NCBI GenBank assembly: GCA_036924085.1
Contig: JAVGWX010000014.1
Coordinates: 36,598,056-36,662,055 of the forward strand
DNA: 64,000 bases
Direction of reading: 5' to 3'
From: Ariolimax columbianus
Taxonomy: Eukaryota > Mollusca > Gastropoda > Stylommatophora > Arionidae
Below are positions 33,620 through 42,484 of the stretch, piece by piece (the stretch's first letter is position 1; the number at the start of each line of letters is the position of its first letter). Made by a program: the position numbers and the translations under genes. The notes beneath the pieces were generated by a model. That model had not been told where the DNA came from. It did not search any database and saw nothing but the letters and a program-made list of their open reading frames with translations.

Positions 33620-34022
33620 GGTTGAACAGCTGCTACCCTGCAGGCAGGCTGGAGACAGCCAAGGGCTAGGGAGGCGGCCCCGGACAAATGCAGGCTGACG
33701 TCGGATGCACTGAGCTACGGCGCATAACACAGTGCAACGCAGTACGTTTAATGATGACGACACCAAAATGACTGAACGAGATAGTGCTCGACCCAAGGAG
33801 TCCCGCCAGATGGGAGGAGTGCCGGACCCCCCCCCCCCCCCGCATCGAAGAGGTCGACCAAATGCTACTGGTGGTCCCCTACCTCCGTGCTGTGGAGCCA
33901 GGGCACCGACAGTTAGGGAAACCACTACTGACCAAAACACAAATACAAGGGCTCTAAATATACTTCAATGGATTGTAGAGGGTGTCCTTAATAAGAAGTT
34001 ACAGTTGGAATTCGTCCAACAA
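33620..34022 (+). pseudogene. 5' end fragment of a related LINE
   Basis: Aligns with the LINE 5' region at 42485-42860: GGCTGGAGACAGCCAAGGGC, TCGGATGCAC, ACAGTGCAACG, AGGAGTCCCGCCAG, then ILQWIVEGVLNKKLQLE, matching ILQWNAEGVINKKLSLT of the intact copy. It is clearly more diverged than copies 1 and 2, so it belongs to another subfamily. A run of 15 C at 33827-33841 breaks the frame. At about 34022 it switches abruptly to an RTE-like 3' end. Confidence 0.8.
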
Positions 34023-34075
34023 TCTGCAGTATTGGTGCCCCAATGACCTTTCAGTTTACGGGACTAATGCTGATT
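34023..34075 (+). pseudogene. RTE-like LINE 3' terminus joined to the preceding LINE fragment
   Basis: GGTGCCCCAATGACCTTTCA then GTTTACGGGACTAATGCTG matches the 3' ends at 31361 and 32839 (GCCCCAACGACC, TTACGGGATGA). It directly abuts the 5' fragment of an unrelated LINE. Confidence 0.5.
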
Positions 34076-34449
34076 TGTATTTATATTTGTCATTTCATTC
34101 GTTTCGTTTCATTACATATTCATTTAATTAAATTCTTTATTTTGAATTAGTTTTCTTTGAAAATGTGTTAATGATGATTTGATTTGCACATGAATATAAT
34201 GATTTGATGACTTAACAAAATGTAAAGACACAAAGAGAAAGAGAAAGAAGGTAATTAAATATTGAACAAAATGGTTAATACTTAAAGTAAATATACCCCC
34301 CCCCCCCCCCCCCCCCCGTTTCCAGTCTCCCCCCTTCACCTAACACAAAAAATATGGTCCGACAAATTGGTAGATATCGGGGCTTGATCTCATGATTTGG
34401 ATAACAAAATACTGACCAGGTCGTCGCGTCTGAGTCAATACACTGAAGA
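34076..34449. other. no gene; 22-base C run at 34296-34317
   Basis: AT-rich sequence with a perfect run of 22 C. Nothing else recognised. The exact run length is uncertain because homopolymers are prone to sequencing error. Confidence 0.5.
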
Positions 34450-34630
34450 AGACCACAATCTCTCTTCTACGTAGCGTTCCCTGGAAACCTTTATTTTTTC
34501 GAAAAAAGCAGCGGTCATCCTGAGGCTGTCGACACTGCTATAGAGCTTGTCTAGTGTTGCCACTGGTGATGGCCACATCTGCTTTCTCTGATCCTCGTAT
34601 GTCGGGCAGTTTTGCAGCAAATGTTCAGCG
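34450..34630 (-). pseudogene. LINE 3' coding end, antisense
   Basis: On the minus strand the translation AEHLLQNCPTYEDQRKQMWP, followed by LDKLYSSVDSLRMTAAFFEK, matches the last 50 residues of the LINE at 42569 (TTEHLLQNCPTYEDQREQMW, DKLYGSGESLRMTAAFFEK). It is diverged and so from a sister subfamily. It keeps the two G residues that the intact copy has lost near its stop. It abuts a plus-strand GAA-tailed repeat fragment at 34632. Confidence 0.8.
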
Positions 34631-34631
34631 G

Positions 34632-34810
34632 GAGAAGGGATCGAAGAGGGAACGCTAACCCGGTATTCAAAAAATGCTTGCTGGTCGGATGTGTTGGATC
34701 GAAAGGTGCAAATATCGCAGTCAAGCTGTGAACTACGACACAACGAATACCGTTTTCTGGACTACATTCTGCTACTGAAGTAGCAGGAGATTGAGAACGA
34801 ACGAAGCCAA
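34632..34810 (+). repeat. interspersed repeat with (GAA)n tail, copy 3, 5' truncated
   Basis: Matches the last 180 bp of the copy at 7270-7541 (GGGATCGAAGAG, CAAAAAATGCTTGCTG, CTACATTCTGCTAC, GAGATTGAGAACGAACGAAG). A stretch including the stem near the 3' side is deleted and the GAA tail is lost. Confidence 0.8.
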
Positions 34811-34997
34811 GCCACTTCATACATCCGTTTGGATCTCACACCTGCGTTTGTTGACTTTCGGAATGTGAGTAATTTTCTTGCTTAGTTTTTTTGTTTTGTT
34901 TTGTCTGCTTAAAATATTGCTAATATTGATCGCTAGAAGAAACGTAAAGGTGATACAGAAAGGAAGAAGGAACGGTTCTTATGGAACTACTACCGGA

Positions 34998-35620
34998 GGG
35001 TTGGGATTGGCGAGTATAGAACTAATGATTGTCGAGAATAGAAATGGTGATTGTCGAGTATAGAAATGGTGATTGTCGAGTATAGAAATGGTGATTGTCG
35101 AGTAAAGAAATGGTGATTGTCGAGTATAGAAATGGTGATTGTCGAGCATAGAAATGGTAATTGTCGAGTATAGAAATGGTGATTGTCGAGCATAGAAATG
35201 GTGATTGTCGAGTATAGAAATGGTGATTGTCGAGTATAGAAATAATGATTGGGGAGTATATAAATAGTGATTGGGGAGTATAGAAATAATTATTGGGGAG
35301 TATAGAAATAATGATTGTGGAGTATAGAACTAATGATTGAGGAGTATAGAACTAATGATTGTGGAGTATAGAAATAATGATTGTGGAGTATAAAACTAAT
35401 GATTGTGGAGTATAGAACTAATGATTGTGGAGTATAGAAATAATGATTATGGAGTATAGAAATAATGATTGTGGAGTATAGAACTAATGATTGTGGAGTA
35501 TAGAAATAATGATTGTGGAGTATAAAACTAATGATTGTGGAGTATAGAAATAATGATTGTGGAGTATAGAAATAATGATTGTGGAGTATAGAAATAATGA
35601 TTGTGGAGTATAGAAATGAT
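34998..35620. repeat. minisatellite, 22-bp unit, about 28 copies, two subtypes
   Basis: Left half: GATTGTCGAGTATAGAAATG plus GT. Right half: GATTGTGGAGTATAGAAATA plus AT, with ACTAAT variants. The switch occurs near 35240, where GGGGAG intermediates lie between them. Minus-strand frames are open only as a consequence of the repeat. Confidence 0.95.
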
Positions 35621-36258
35621 GTCTGCCACCCAAGGGACATTATGTGAGGTTTCGAGTATCAAAAGGTCCCTACATATTAACAGCTGTTGTGAGGTCTTTA
35701 GACGTCTACACCTCACGGTAGAAGAGGAGCGACTAAGTAAGTGAGTTCTTTAGTATCACACTTTATCTTGTTATACCTGCCTTTATCATTTATTGATCGC
35801 TCCTGAAAACGTTTCCACCTTCCCAAGTTAACAGTACAAACAGAACACAAGAATTTTTTACTGTTTCTTTACTTGTCACGATCTATGTGTCAACATTTGA
35901 GTATCTAGTAACTACTCACAAACATCTGTGAAATAACATCCTGTTTTATTACAGAAAGCTGTGACGACACCCCATCTTACAAGTTACAAACAAGAAAAAG
36001 CGAATCAATCCAGCAATAAACAGATCAACGACAACCCAGTATGTACGATAGGAACAAGAATGATATCTGATGTGTATGGATAATACATCTTCTAACATCC
36101 CAACCAATTAATCAGAAACGGATTAGAACTAATGATGCCCATGCATTATCCTTGACCTACTAAGGGATAACCGATTACATTCATTTGTGTCATTTGAGGA
36201 AGCGGGCAGAATTTGGTGTCATCAAGTTCCAGAGCTGGTGTTCTGTTGAAAGCTTACA
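35621..36258. promoter_or_regulatory. 5' region of the GT92 gene; possible 5' UTR acceptor near 35954
   Basis: No promoter element can be identified. CCTGTTTTATTACAG ending at about 35954 would make a good splice acceptor for an exon containing the GT92 start codon at 36259, implying an upstream noncoding exon. This is inference only. Confidence 0.3.
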
Positions 36259-36641
36259 ATGGCCTATAAGGCTAGGATAATGTTTTTCGCAACCCTGCTC
36301 TCACAAGTCATACTACTCCTAATCTACATAGCTGTTAAGGAGTACTCGATTGAGAATACAGTTACGAGTCGACAAACCATAAAGTACTTTACAGCTTTTC
36401 AAGACATTTCAACATTCCAAGCTGCAATATCAACTCACATAGGTCCAAGCACCTTCCCTGTAGCCACACGATTGTCACAGAGGACTACAAATCTGACTTC
36501 ATTTACAGAAGAACAAGAACGTAAGCGAAGTGGAAGTACTGTGGGTTCATCGGATCATCAGAAGGGGACGTCTGTGTATAGGACAACCCCACGTCCGTCA
36601 GATTTCCAAAAGGAGACACCTGTTCATCAAAGAACTCTAGG
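36259..36641 (+). CDS. GT92 exon 1: signal anchor and stem
   Basis: The start ACAATGGCC fits a good animal context. Residues 1-7 are a basic tail (MAYKARI), residues 8-26 a hydrophobic helix (MFFATLLSQVILLLIYIAV), and the rest a Ser/Thr- and basic-rich stem with no domain. This is the topology of Golgi glycosyltransferases. The donor AGG/GTGAGT leaves the exon in phase 2. Without splicing the frame stops four bases later at TGA 36643-36645, which supports a real exon end. Assignment to GT92 rests on phase matching and order with exon 2; cDNA would settle it. Confidence 0.72.
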
Positions 36642-37079
36642 GTGAGTTATTATTACTGTTTTGTCGCCGCTTACGATTTGAATTGATAGTTTCTAAACAT
36701 ATACTGCTGTTGGGTGATGAGGTGGTATAGGTACTAAAACTCAACACTTTTTATGAAGCGGGGGTACACTGTTTCCTTCCTCGCTGTCTTTTAATTTCTA
36801 GAATAATGCCACGTACTTATTTGCAGCTGGGTTGACTGGAGTGTGCCGATAACAAGGATATAAATTGTTTCGTTTGTCCTCTCAACCTTATTTATTAAAC
36901 GCTCCTTAATATTATCCCAGCTCAACAGTGGGCTCTGACGCGCACACAGTGCTCTCCCTGAAATCACTAGGGATTAAGAAGAACAGTGTGACAACCTTAC
37001 TCAATTGTGGAATACATTGTATGGCGACGAGAGAAGCTTGGACGGACCGCCAAGTGTATAAGGAAAATAGATGCGAGTA
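36642..37079. other. start of GT92 intron 1, no feature
   Basis: Begins with the GTGAGT donor. Nothing else recognised. Confidence 0.4.
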
Positions 37080-37460
37080 TTTCTCTTTCTCCTTCTTCTC
37101 CTTTGCTTTTGCCTCTCATTCTTCTACTTGTTCTCCTTCTTGCTCCTCTTTCTTGCTCCTCTTTCTTGCTCCTCTTTCTTGCTCCTCTTTCTTGATCCTC
37201 TTTCCTGCTTCTCTTACCTGGCCCTATTTTTTGCTTTTCTTTCTGGCTCCTCTTTTTTGCTTATCCTTCTTGCTCCTCTTTCCGTTCCTCTTTCTTCCTC
37301 CTCTTTCTGCTCCTGTAGGATCGCCTACTTTGCCTCCTGGCTGTGGGATCGCCTACTTTGCCTCCTGTGGGATCACCTGCATTGCTTCCTGGCTACGGGA
37401 TCGTCTGCAATGCCACCTGACTGTGGGATCGGCTGTATTGCCTCCTGGATGTCTCTGACC
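37080..37460. repeat. CT-rich tract and short imperfect tandem repeats in intron 1
   Basis: 37080-37318 is pyrimidine-rich with TCTTGCTCCTCTT repeated. 37318-37460 has four imperfect copies of a 27-36-bp unit (GGGATCGCCTACTTTGCCTC, CTGGCTGTG). Frames here are low complexity. A run of 13 G follows at 37581-37593. Confidence 0.8.
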
Positions 37461-37784
37461 TTCTCATATCTATCTGAGCCAGTCATGCCCGACAGGAGGC
37501 CATCTTCAAATGTTAGTGTTTGCCATGTACCTTTTCATTTAATCTTGTTCACCGTTATTGTGTAGACGTTGAACAGATCCGGGGGGGGGGGGGAACGGAG
37601 AACCTTGTGGTAGTCTGGTCATATTGGTCTCGGCTATATTGTCCAAGATCCCAATGAAAATGCAACTTTTCTTTATCAGGGCAGCTGGTATCAGCTCACC
37701 AGCCATGCATTGATTCCAGAGCGCATCAAACAGCATCAATGTCCCAAATCTAAACGGTTGTTTTTAGTGTCTATAATGTTACCT

Positions 37785-38156
37785 TAATACAGTCATACCT
37801 ACCCTCGTACCAACGATCTAAGTACATGTTACCTTAATACAGTCATATCTACCCTCGTACCCCCGATCTAAGTACCTGTTACCTTTATGCAGTCATATCT
37901 ATCCTCATAACCCCGACATCAGTACATGTTTCCTTTATACAGTCATACCTACCCTCATACCCCCGACACCAGTACATGTTACCTTAATACAGTCATATCT
38001 ACCCTCGTACCCCCGATCTAAGTACATGTTACCTTTACGCAGTCATATCTATCCTCATAACCCCGACATCAGTACATGTTTCCTTTATACAGTCATACCT
38101 ACCCTCATACCCCCGACACCAGTACATGTTATCTTAATAGAGTCATATCTACCCTC
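37785..38156. repeat. 50-bp minisatellite, left part, about 7.5 copies
   Basis: CAGTCATACCTACCCTCGTA, then CGATCTAAGTACATGTTACC, recurs every 50 bp. The array stops mid-unit after ATATCTACCCTC at 38145-38156 and resumes at exactly that word at 46501. Confidence 0.95.
38145..38156. other. 12-bp target duplication, left
   Basis: ATATCTACCCTC, identical to 46501-46512 on the other side of the 8344-bp insert. Because the word belongs to a repeat unit, chance identity is more likely than in unique DNA, but both sides are cut at the same unit position. Confidence 0.75.
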
Positions 38157-38783
38157 TAGTTGTCTCGCCGCAGCGACTCAATTTCAACCAGTGTTCGTAA
38201 AGCGATCTCAGTCCCGCCAGGCGGAGCGATAGCGCGGGCTTGCGGAAAACGCTCGCCTGCCTTTCCCCGTAGTGCGAATTGGGTGCGGTTTGTGGTAGTG
38301 GCTCCTCCACCGAGGTGCGCTAGTCTGGTCCGTATCAGGAAACGTGGTCCGTCCGTGGTGATTTATCTAAGGCTTATAGCAGAGCTCGACAGTACGTCTC
38401 GCTGGTGGTCCGACTCTCGCAAAGAGCTTGTGACCGGCAAATGGAAAGCAGGAATCGTTGCCTCGAGGCCCTGCGTTCTCCCTACGGAGAAGGGCAGGCC
38501 AAATTGTGTCTCTAGTCCCAGTGAAATTCGTCGCCGAGGTCGTTGGGATCCGTTCTGCACAGAGCGCTGCCATCCCTCCTCGAGCGAGCCCGGTCGGTCG
38601 GTCGTCTGGTGCGTGTGGGAGGCCCCTGTCAGCAGGCGGTCCTAGGTCGACGGAGTGAGGGACGGGTGGAACAAACCGTCCGTCCCGTCAGTCGGTCCCT
38701 GCGGCCGTCGTCCCAGCGAGGCTTTTTTACACGTAACCCTTCCTCCGCCGACCGGTGTGTGCTGTACGTACGTCTCCGACAGA
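38157..38783 (+). other. probable 5' external transcribed spacer of rDNA
   Basis: GC-rich sequence immediately upstream of the 18S start, with CGGTCGGTCGGTCG-like and GTCCGTCCCGTCAGTCGG-like motifs typical of such spacers. No coding frame is supported. The first 90 bases include AGTCCCGCCAGGC then GCGATAGCGC, which also occur at 42668-42700 inside the LINE 5' coding region, so the extreme left edge may be LINE-related rather than spacer. Confidence 0.6.
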
Positions 38784-39513
38784 TATCTGGTTGATCCTGC
38801 CAGTAGTCATATGCTTGTCTCAAAGATTAAGCCATGCATGTCTAAGTTCACACTGTCTCACGGTGAAACCGCGAATGGCTCATTAAATTAGTCGAGGTTC
38901 CTTAGATGACACGATCCTACTTGGATAACTGTGGCAATTCTAGAGCTAATACATGCTTACCAAGCTCCGACCCTCGCGGAAAGAGCGCTTTTATTAGTTC
39001 AAAACCAATCGTCGTTTCCCCTCGCGGGGTTGCGGAGTCCCCACTGGTGACTCTGGATAACTTTGTGCTGATCGCATGGCCTCATGTGCCGGCGACACAT
39101 CTTTCAAATGTCTGCCCTATCAAATGTCGATGGTACGTGACATGCCTACCATGTTTGTAACGGGTAACGGGGAATCAGGGTTCGATTCCGGAGAGGGAGC
39201 ATGAGAAACGGCTACCACATCCAAGGAAGGCAGCAGGCGCGCAACTTACCCACTCCCGGCACGGGGAGGTAGTGACGAAAAATAACAATACGGGACTCTT
39301 TCGAGGCCCCGTAATTGGAATGAGTACACTTTAAACCCTTTAACGAGGATCTATTGGAGGGCAAGTCTGATGCCAGCAGCCGCGGTAATTCCAGCTCCAA
39401 TAGCGTATATTAAAGTTGTTGCAGTTAAAAAGCTCGTAGTTGGATCTCAGGCGCAGGCGGGCGGTCCGGCTCGCGCCGGTTCACTGCCCGTTGTCTCCTG
39501 CCCTGCCGTCTGC
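38784..39513 (+). rRNA. 18S rRNA, 5' part, pseudogene
   Basis: Starts with TATCTGGTTGATCCTGCCAG (canonical TACCTGGTTGATCCTGCCAG). It continues through CATGCATGTCTAAG, GCGAATGGCTCATTAAAT, AATTCTAGAGCTAATACATG, CACATCCAAGGAAGGCAGCA, GCCAGCAGCCGCGGTAATTC and AAAAGCTCGTAGTTGGATCT. Close to complete for the first 730 nt, with scattered changes, several of them C to T or T to C (for example AAATTAGTCG for AAATCAGTCG). It stops in the V4 expansion region at CCGTCTGC, where a 28S-containing element is inserted. Confidence 0.95.
39506..39513. other. 8-bp direct repeat flanking the 28S element in 18S, left
   Basis: CCGTCTGC occurs here and at 40473-40480; together they bound the interruption of 18S. 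The last three bases also fit the 28S sequence that begins here, so the true duplication may be shorter. Confidence 0.55.
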
Positions 39514-39903
39514 TACGGTAATCCTGCTAATCCCGAGAGAAGCCGCAGACATTTGGTTCACGTACTAGGCGGATAAGCCAACGGTGCAAGGTGAGGGATT
39601 ACGGCCAAACGCCTCTAAGCCAAAAATCCCGCCCAAAAGCAGCCCAGCACGAATGCAAAGGGAGGCTTCGATATGGTGGGGACCTGGGGGCCACGCTCCA
39701 GCCCCGCCCGGTCAAGCCGCAGAATGAGGTCTCTGCCGTCCGCTGATAAAAGCGGGCGGGAAGCTGCTCGATATTCACCCCATACGGCGATGTGGAATGA
39801 AATCATTTGTAGAAGACTTAGTTCTCGGTCGGGTGCCCTAAGCAGTAGATCAGCTACCTCACTGCGAACTGCTGAGACTCAACCCTTGACCACGAGATAT
39901 GTC
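39514..39903 (+). rRNA. 28S rRNA 3' end, copy 1, inside 18S
   Basis: TACGGTAATCCTGCTAATCC then CGAGAGAAGCCGCAGACATT is the sarcin/ricin-loop neighbourhood of 28S (canonical AGTACGAGAGGAACCGCAG). GATTACGG, CGCCTCTAAGCC and ATCCCGCCCA follow, then ATCATTTGTAGAAGAC, GTCGGG and CTACCTCACTGCGAACT, which match the extreme 3' end of animal 28S. The loop itself is altered (AATCCCGAGAGAA), so it is a pseudogene copy. Confidence 0.88.
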
Positions 39904-40472
39904 CGCTCCCTAGGCGGACAACATCTCCGTGCAAGACTAGGCTTGTCACCTGGTCAAATGCACTATTTCGAGAGGAATCACAGGTCGCTGACATTTGGTC
40001 CACGTGCTTGGCTGATAAGCTACCATCTGAGGGATTACGGCCGAACGCCTCTAAGCCAGAATCCCGCCCAAAATCTCAGCGCCGCTGAGATGGGAGGCTA
40101 CGACATGGCTGGGGCTTGTGTCCCGGCCCGATCGAGCCGCAGGAATGCACCTGGTAAAATGCACTCCTTCCTCGCTCTTTGCATCTGTCTGCTATCAGTC
40201 ATTCCAATGGACGCAGAAGATATGCAGTCCAGCGGACATTGCACCTCCTGTCCTATGGTGATAAGCTCCCGGGTGGCGGGGAATGCTAGGCGTACCATCA
40301 CTGCAGATGAGCCGAGAAAATAAAGCGAGCAAAAAGATACCTCACTCATATGCATATGCTACGTTTCTGGCAGGACGTGACGATCCTGGGAAAAAGTCAT
40401 ACTGGACTGCCTCTCTTCCGGGATAGTACAAACTAGTACATAGTCCATCATATCATTACCAAACGCTATATA
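39904..40472 (+). repeat. non-rRNA tail of 28S element copy 1
   Basis: Sequence after the 28S end shared with 42050-42425: TGGACGCAGAAGATATGCAG, GGTGGCGGGGAATGCTAGGC, TGCTACGTTTCTGGCAGG, GTGACGATCCTGGGA, GGACTGCCTCTCTTCCGGG. It ends in TATCAT-rich sequence. A 183-bp 28S fragment is inserted in it at 39965-40147. Confidence 0.85.
39965..40147 (+). rRNA. nested 28S fragment with 18-bp target duplication
   Basis: Begins ATTTCGAGAGGAATCACAGG and contains TGACATTTGGTCCACGTGCT and CGCCTCTAAGCCAGAATCCC, a second copy of the 28S 3' region. Flanks are CACCTGGTCAAATGCACT (39947-39964) and CACCTGGTAAAATGCACT (40148-40165), 17 of 18 identical. The uninterrupted tail is seen in copy 2 near 42090-42110. 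Confidence 0.8.
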
Positions 40473-40480
40473 CCGTCTGC

Positions 40481-40917
40481 CGGCTCTCTCCCACGGGTGC
40501 TCTTCGCTGAGCGTCCTGGGTGGCCGGCGCGTTTACTTTGAAAAAATTAGAGTGTTCAAAGCAGGCCTCGGCTGCCTGAATAATGGTGCATGGAATAATG
40601 GAATAGGACCTCGGTTCTATTTTGTTGGTTTTCGGAACTGGAGGTAATGATTAACAGGGACAAACGGGGGCATTCGTATTGCGGCGTTAGAGGTGAAATT
40701 CTTGGATCGCCGCAAGACGAGCTACTGCGAAAGCATTTGTCAAGAATGTTTTCATTGATCAAGAACGAAAGTCAGAGGCGCAAAGACGATCAGATACCGT
40801 CGTAGTTCTGACCATAAACGATGCCGACTAGCGATCCGCAGGAGTTGCTTCGATGACTCTGCGGGCAGCTTCCGGGAAACCAAAGTGTTTGGGTTCCGGG
40901 GGAAGTATGGTTGCAAA

Positions 40918-40966
<49 letters not shown>

Positions 40967-40990
40967 GCGGCTTAATTTGACTCAACACGG
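40481..40990 (+). rRNA. 18S rRNA, middle part, pseudogene
   Basis: Resumes 18S after the insert: TGGGTGGCCGGCGCGTTTAC, TTAGAGTGTTCAAAGCAGGC, GAGGTGAAATTCTTGGATCG, AAGAACGAAAGTCAGAGG, GATACCGTCGTAGTTCTGAC, GGAATTGACGGAAGGGCACC, CGGCTTAATTTGACTCAACA. It ends at ACACGG at 40990, where true 18S would continue GAAACTCACC; the last 700-800 nt of 18S are missing. Confidence 0.95.
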
Positions 40991-41460
40991 CCAACACTGA
41001 AATGATTGTTATGCCGAGACCACTCTTCTGGGGTCTAATATGGAACTGGTGCTGGACTTAGACCCCCAGAAATCTGGGGTTATGCCCCCTGTGGCTCGGT
41101 TTTGTCTGCATCCAGTGTTTGATAAAGGAATTGACGGAAGAGCACTATCAGGAGTGGAGCCTGAGACCTAAGTTAACTTACCACGCCAATACTGCAGAAT
41201 GACTATCAAAAAGTACACCATCGTGGGGTCTAATAGAGAACATGTGCTGGAATTAGACCCTCGAAAATTTTGGGGCTACCCTCTAAGAAACTTGATTGTC
41301 TCGCTAAGGGAATTGACGGAAGGGCACCACCAGGTGTGGAACCTGCGGCTTAATTTGACTGAACACGCCAATACTGTAGAACGACTGACAAATCGAGAGC
41401 ACTGCCGTTTGGGTCTAATAATGAACGTACGCTGGTATTAGACTCACGGATGACAAGTCA
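40928..41460 (+). repeat. tandem 18S/28S chimeric module, three copies
   Basis: The 18S block beginning AAAGGAATTGACGGAAG (to AATTTGACTCAACACG) occurs at 40928, 41124 and 41305. Each copy is followed by a piece resembling 28S (GGTCTAATAGAGAACATGTG then CTGG and TTAGACC; canonical CTAATAGGGAACGTGAGCTG and TTAGACC). Unit spacing is about 196 and 181 bp. The three copies differ considerably from each other, so the triplication is old. Confidence 0.8.
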
Positions 41461-41554
41461 GCTCTCAAACACTCAAATGAAAGAACGCTACGGAAATCGT
41501 GTTTAACTCCGCAGAAACCGCAGATTTCAAATACCTGGTCATTGACAAACAAAA

Positions 41555-42049
41555 GCCCTCAATAAATTCGTCTGACCAAATAGTGAACGGGTGCTGGAAA
41601 TAGATCATCTGAAGACAGGTCAGTTTTACCCTACAAATGACAGGGCGTTGCTACGGAAAACCAGCTCAAATCGAGAGGAGCCGCAGACACTTTGGTTCAC
41701 GTACCAGGCTGATAAGCCAAGGGCGCGAGGCTACCATGTGGGGGATTACGGCCGAACCCTTGTAAGCCGCAATCCCGCCCAAAATCTCAGCACCACTGCA
41801 ATGGGAGGCTCCTACATGCTCGGGACCTGGGGCTTGCGCCCCAGCCCTATCAGGTAGAGCCACAGTAAGAGGTCCTTGCCGCCCGCCAATCAAAGCGGGC
41901 GGACAACTGCTTGATACTCACCCTATACGGCGATGGGGTGCGAAAAACACCAAAAAAAGACTTAGAACCTGGTCGGGGTGTCGAAAACAGTAGAGCAGCC
42001 ACCTCACTGTGAACTGTCAAGACTCAACCACTGACCATGAGAGTTGTCC
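41555..42049 (+). rRNA. 28S rRNA 3' region, copy 2, pseudogene
   Basis: AGACAGGTCAGTTTTACCCT, GGCGTTGCTACGG, TCGAGAGGAGCCGCAGACAC, GGGGATTACGGCC, AATCCCGCCCA, CCACCTCACTGTGAACTG. It follows 28S order from upstream of the sarcin/ricin loop to the 3' end, with more divergence than the 18S 5' part. Confidence 0.85.
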
Positions 42050-42425
42050 GCACACCAGGCGATCAACATCTCTGTGACATTACCAGGCTTGTCCTCTGGC
42101 TGAATGCACTCCGGCTACGATATCTACCTCTGTACGTTATCAGCCATAACTATCATGCTGGACGCAGAAGAGATGCAGACCAGCGGACATTGCACACCTG
42201 CCCCACTGTGTCAACACCGCAGGTGGCGGGGAATGCTAGGCGTAACATCCCTGCATAGAAGCCAAGAAAATAAAGGGAAAAAGAGATACCCCACTCACAT
42301 GCAAATGCTACGTTTCTGGCAGGGCGTGACGATCCTGGGATACAGACACACCGGACTGCCTCTCTTCCGGGTAAACCAGTCCATCTCATATATCATCACA
42401 TATCATCATTGCACCCTATAGACAC
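42050..42425 (+). repeat. non-rRNA tail of 28S element copy 2
   Basis: Homologous to 39904-40472 without the nested insert (CTGGACGCAGAAGAGATGCA, GGTGGCGGGGAATGCTAGGC, GCTACGTTTCTGGCAGGGCG). It ends in ATATATCATCACATATCATC then ATTGCACCCTATA. The LINE 5' end follows about 60 bp later. It could be the 3' external spacer of rDNA or the 3' tail of a retroposon carrying a 28S head. Confidence 0.8.
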
Positions 42426-42484
42426 GAGTAGTGAAGACTCGATAGTCTGGTAAGACAACTTCCATAAGAGAGAAAACTCTGATC

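Noticed and set aside
38157..40323. Open frames of 161-216 residues in the rRNA block
   Set aside because: The sequence is pre-rRNA spacer, 18S and 28S; frames there are GC-rich chance openings.
38784..40990. A functional 18S rRNA gene
   Set aside because: It is interrupted in V4, lacks its last 700-800 nt, and ITS1, 5.8S, ITS2 and most of 28S are missing.
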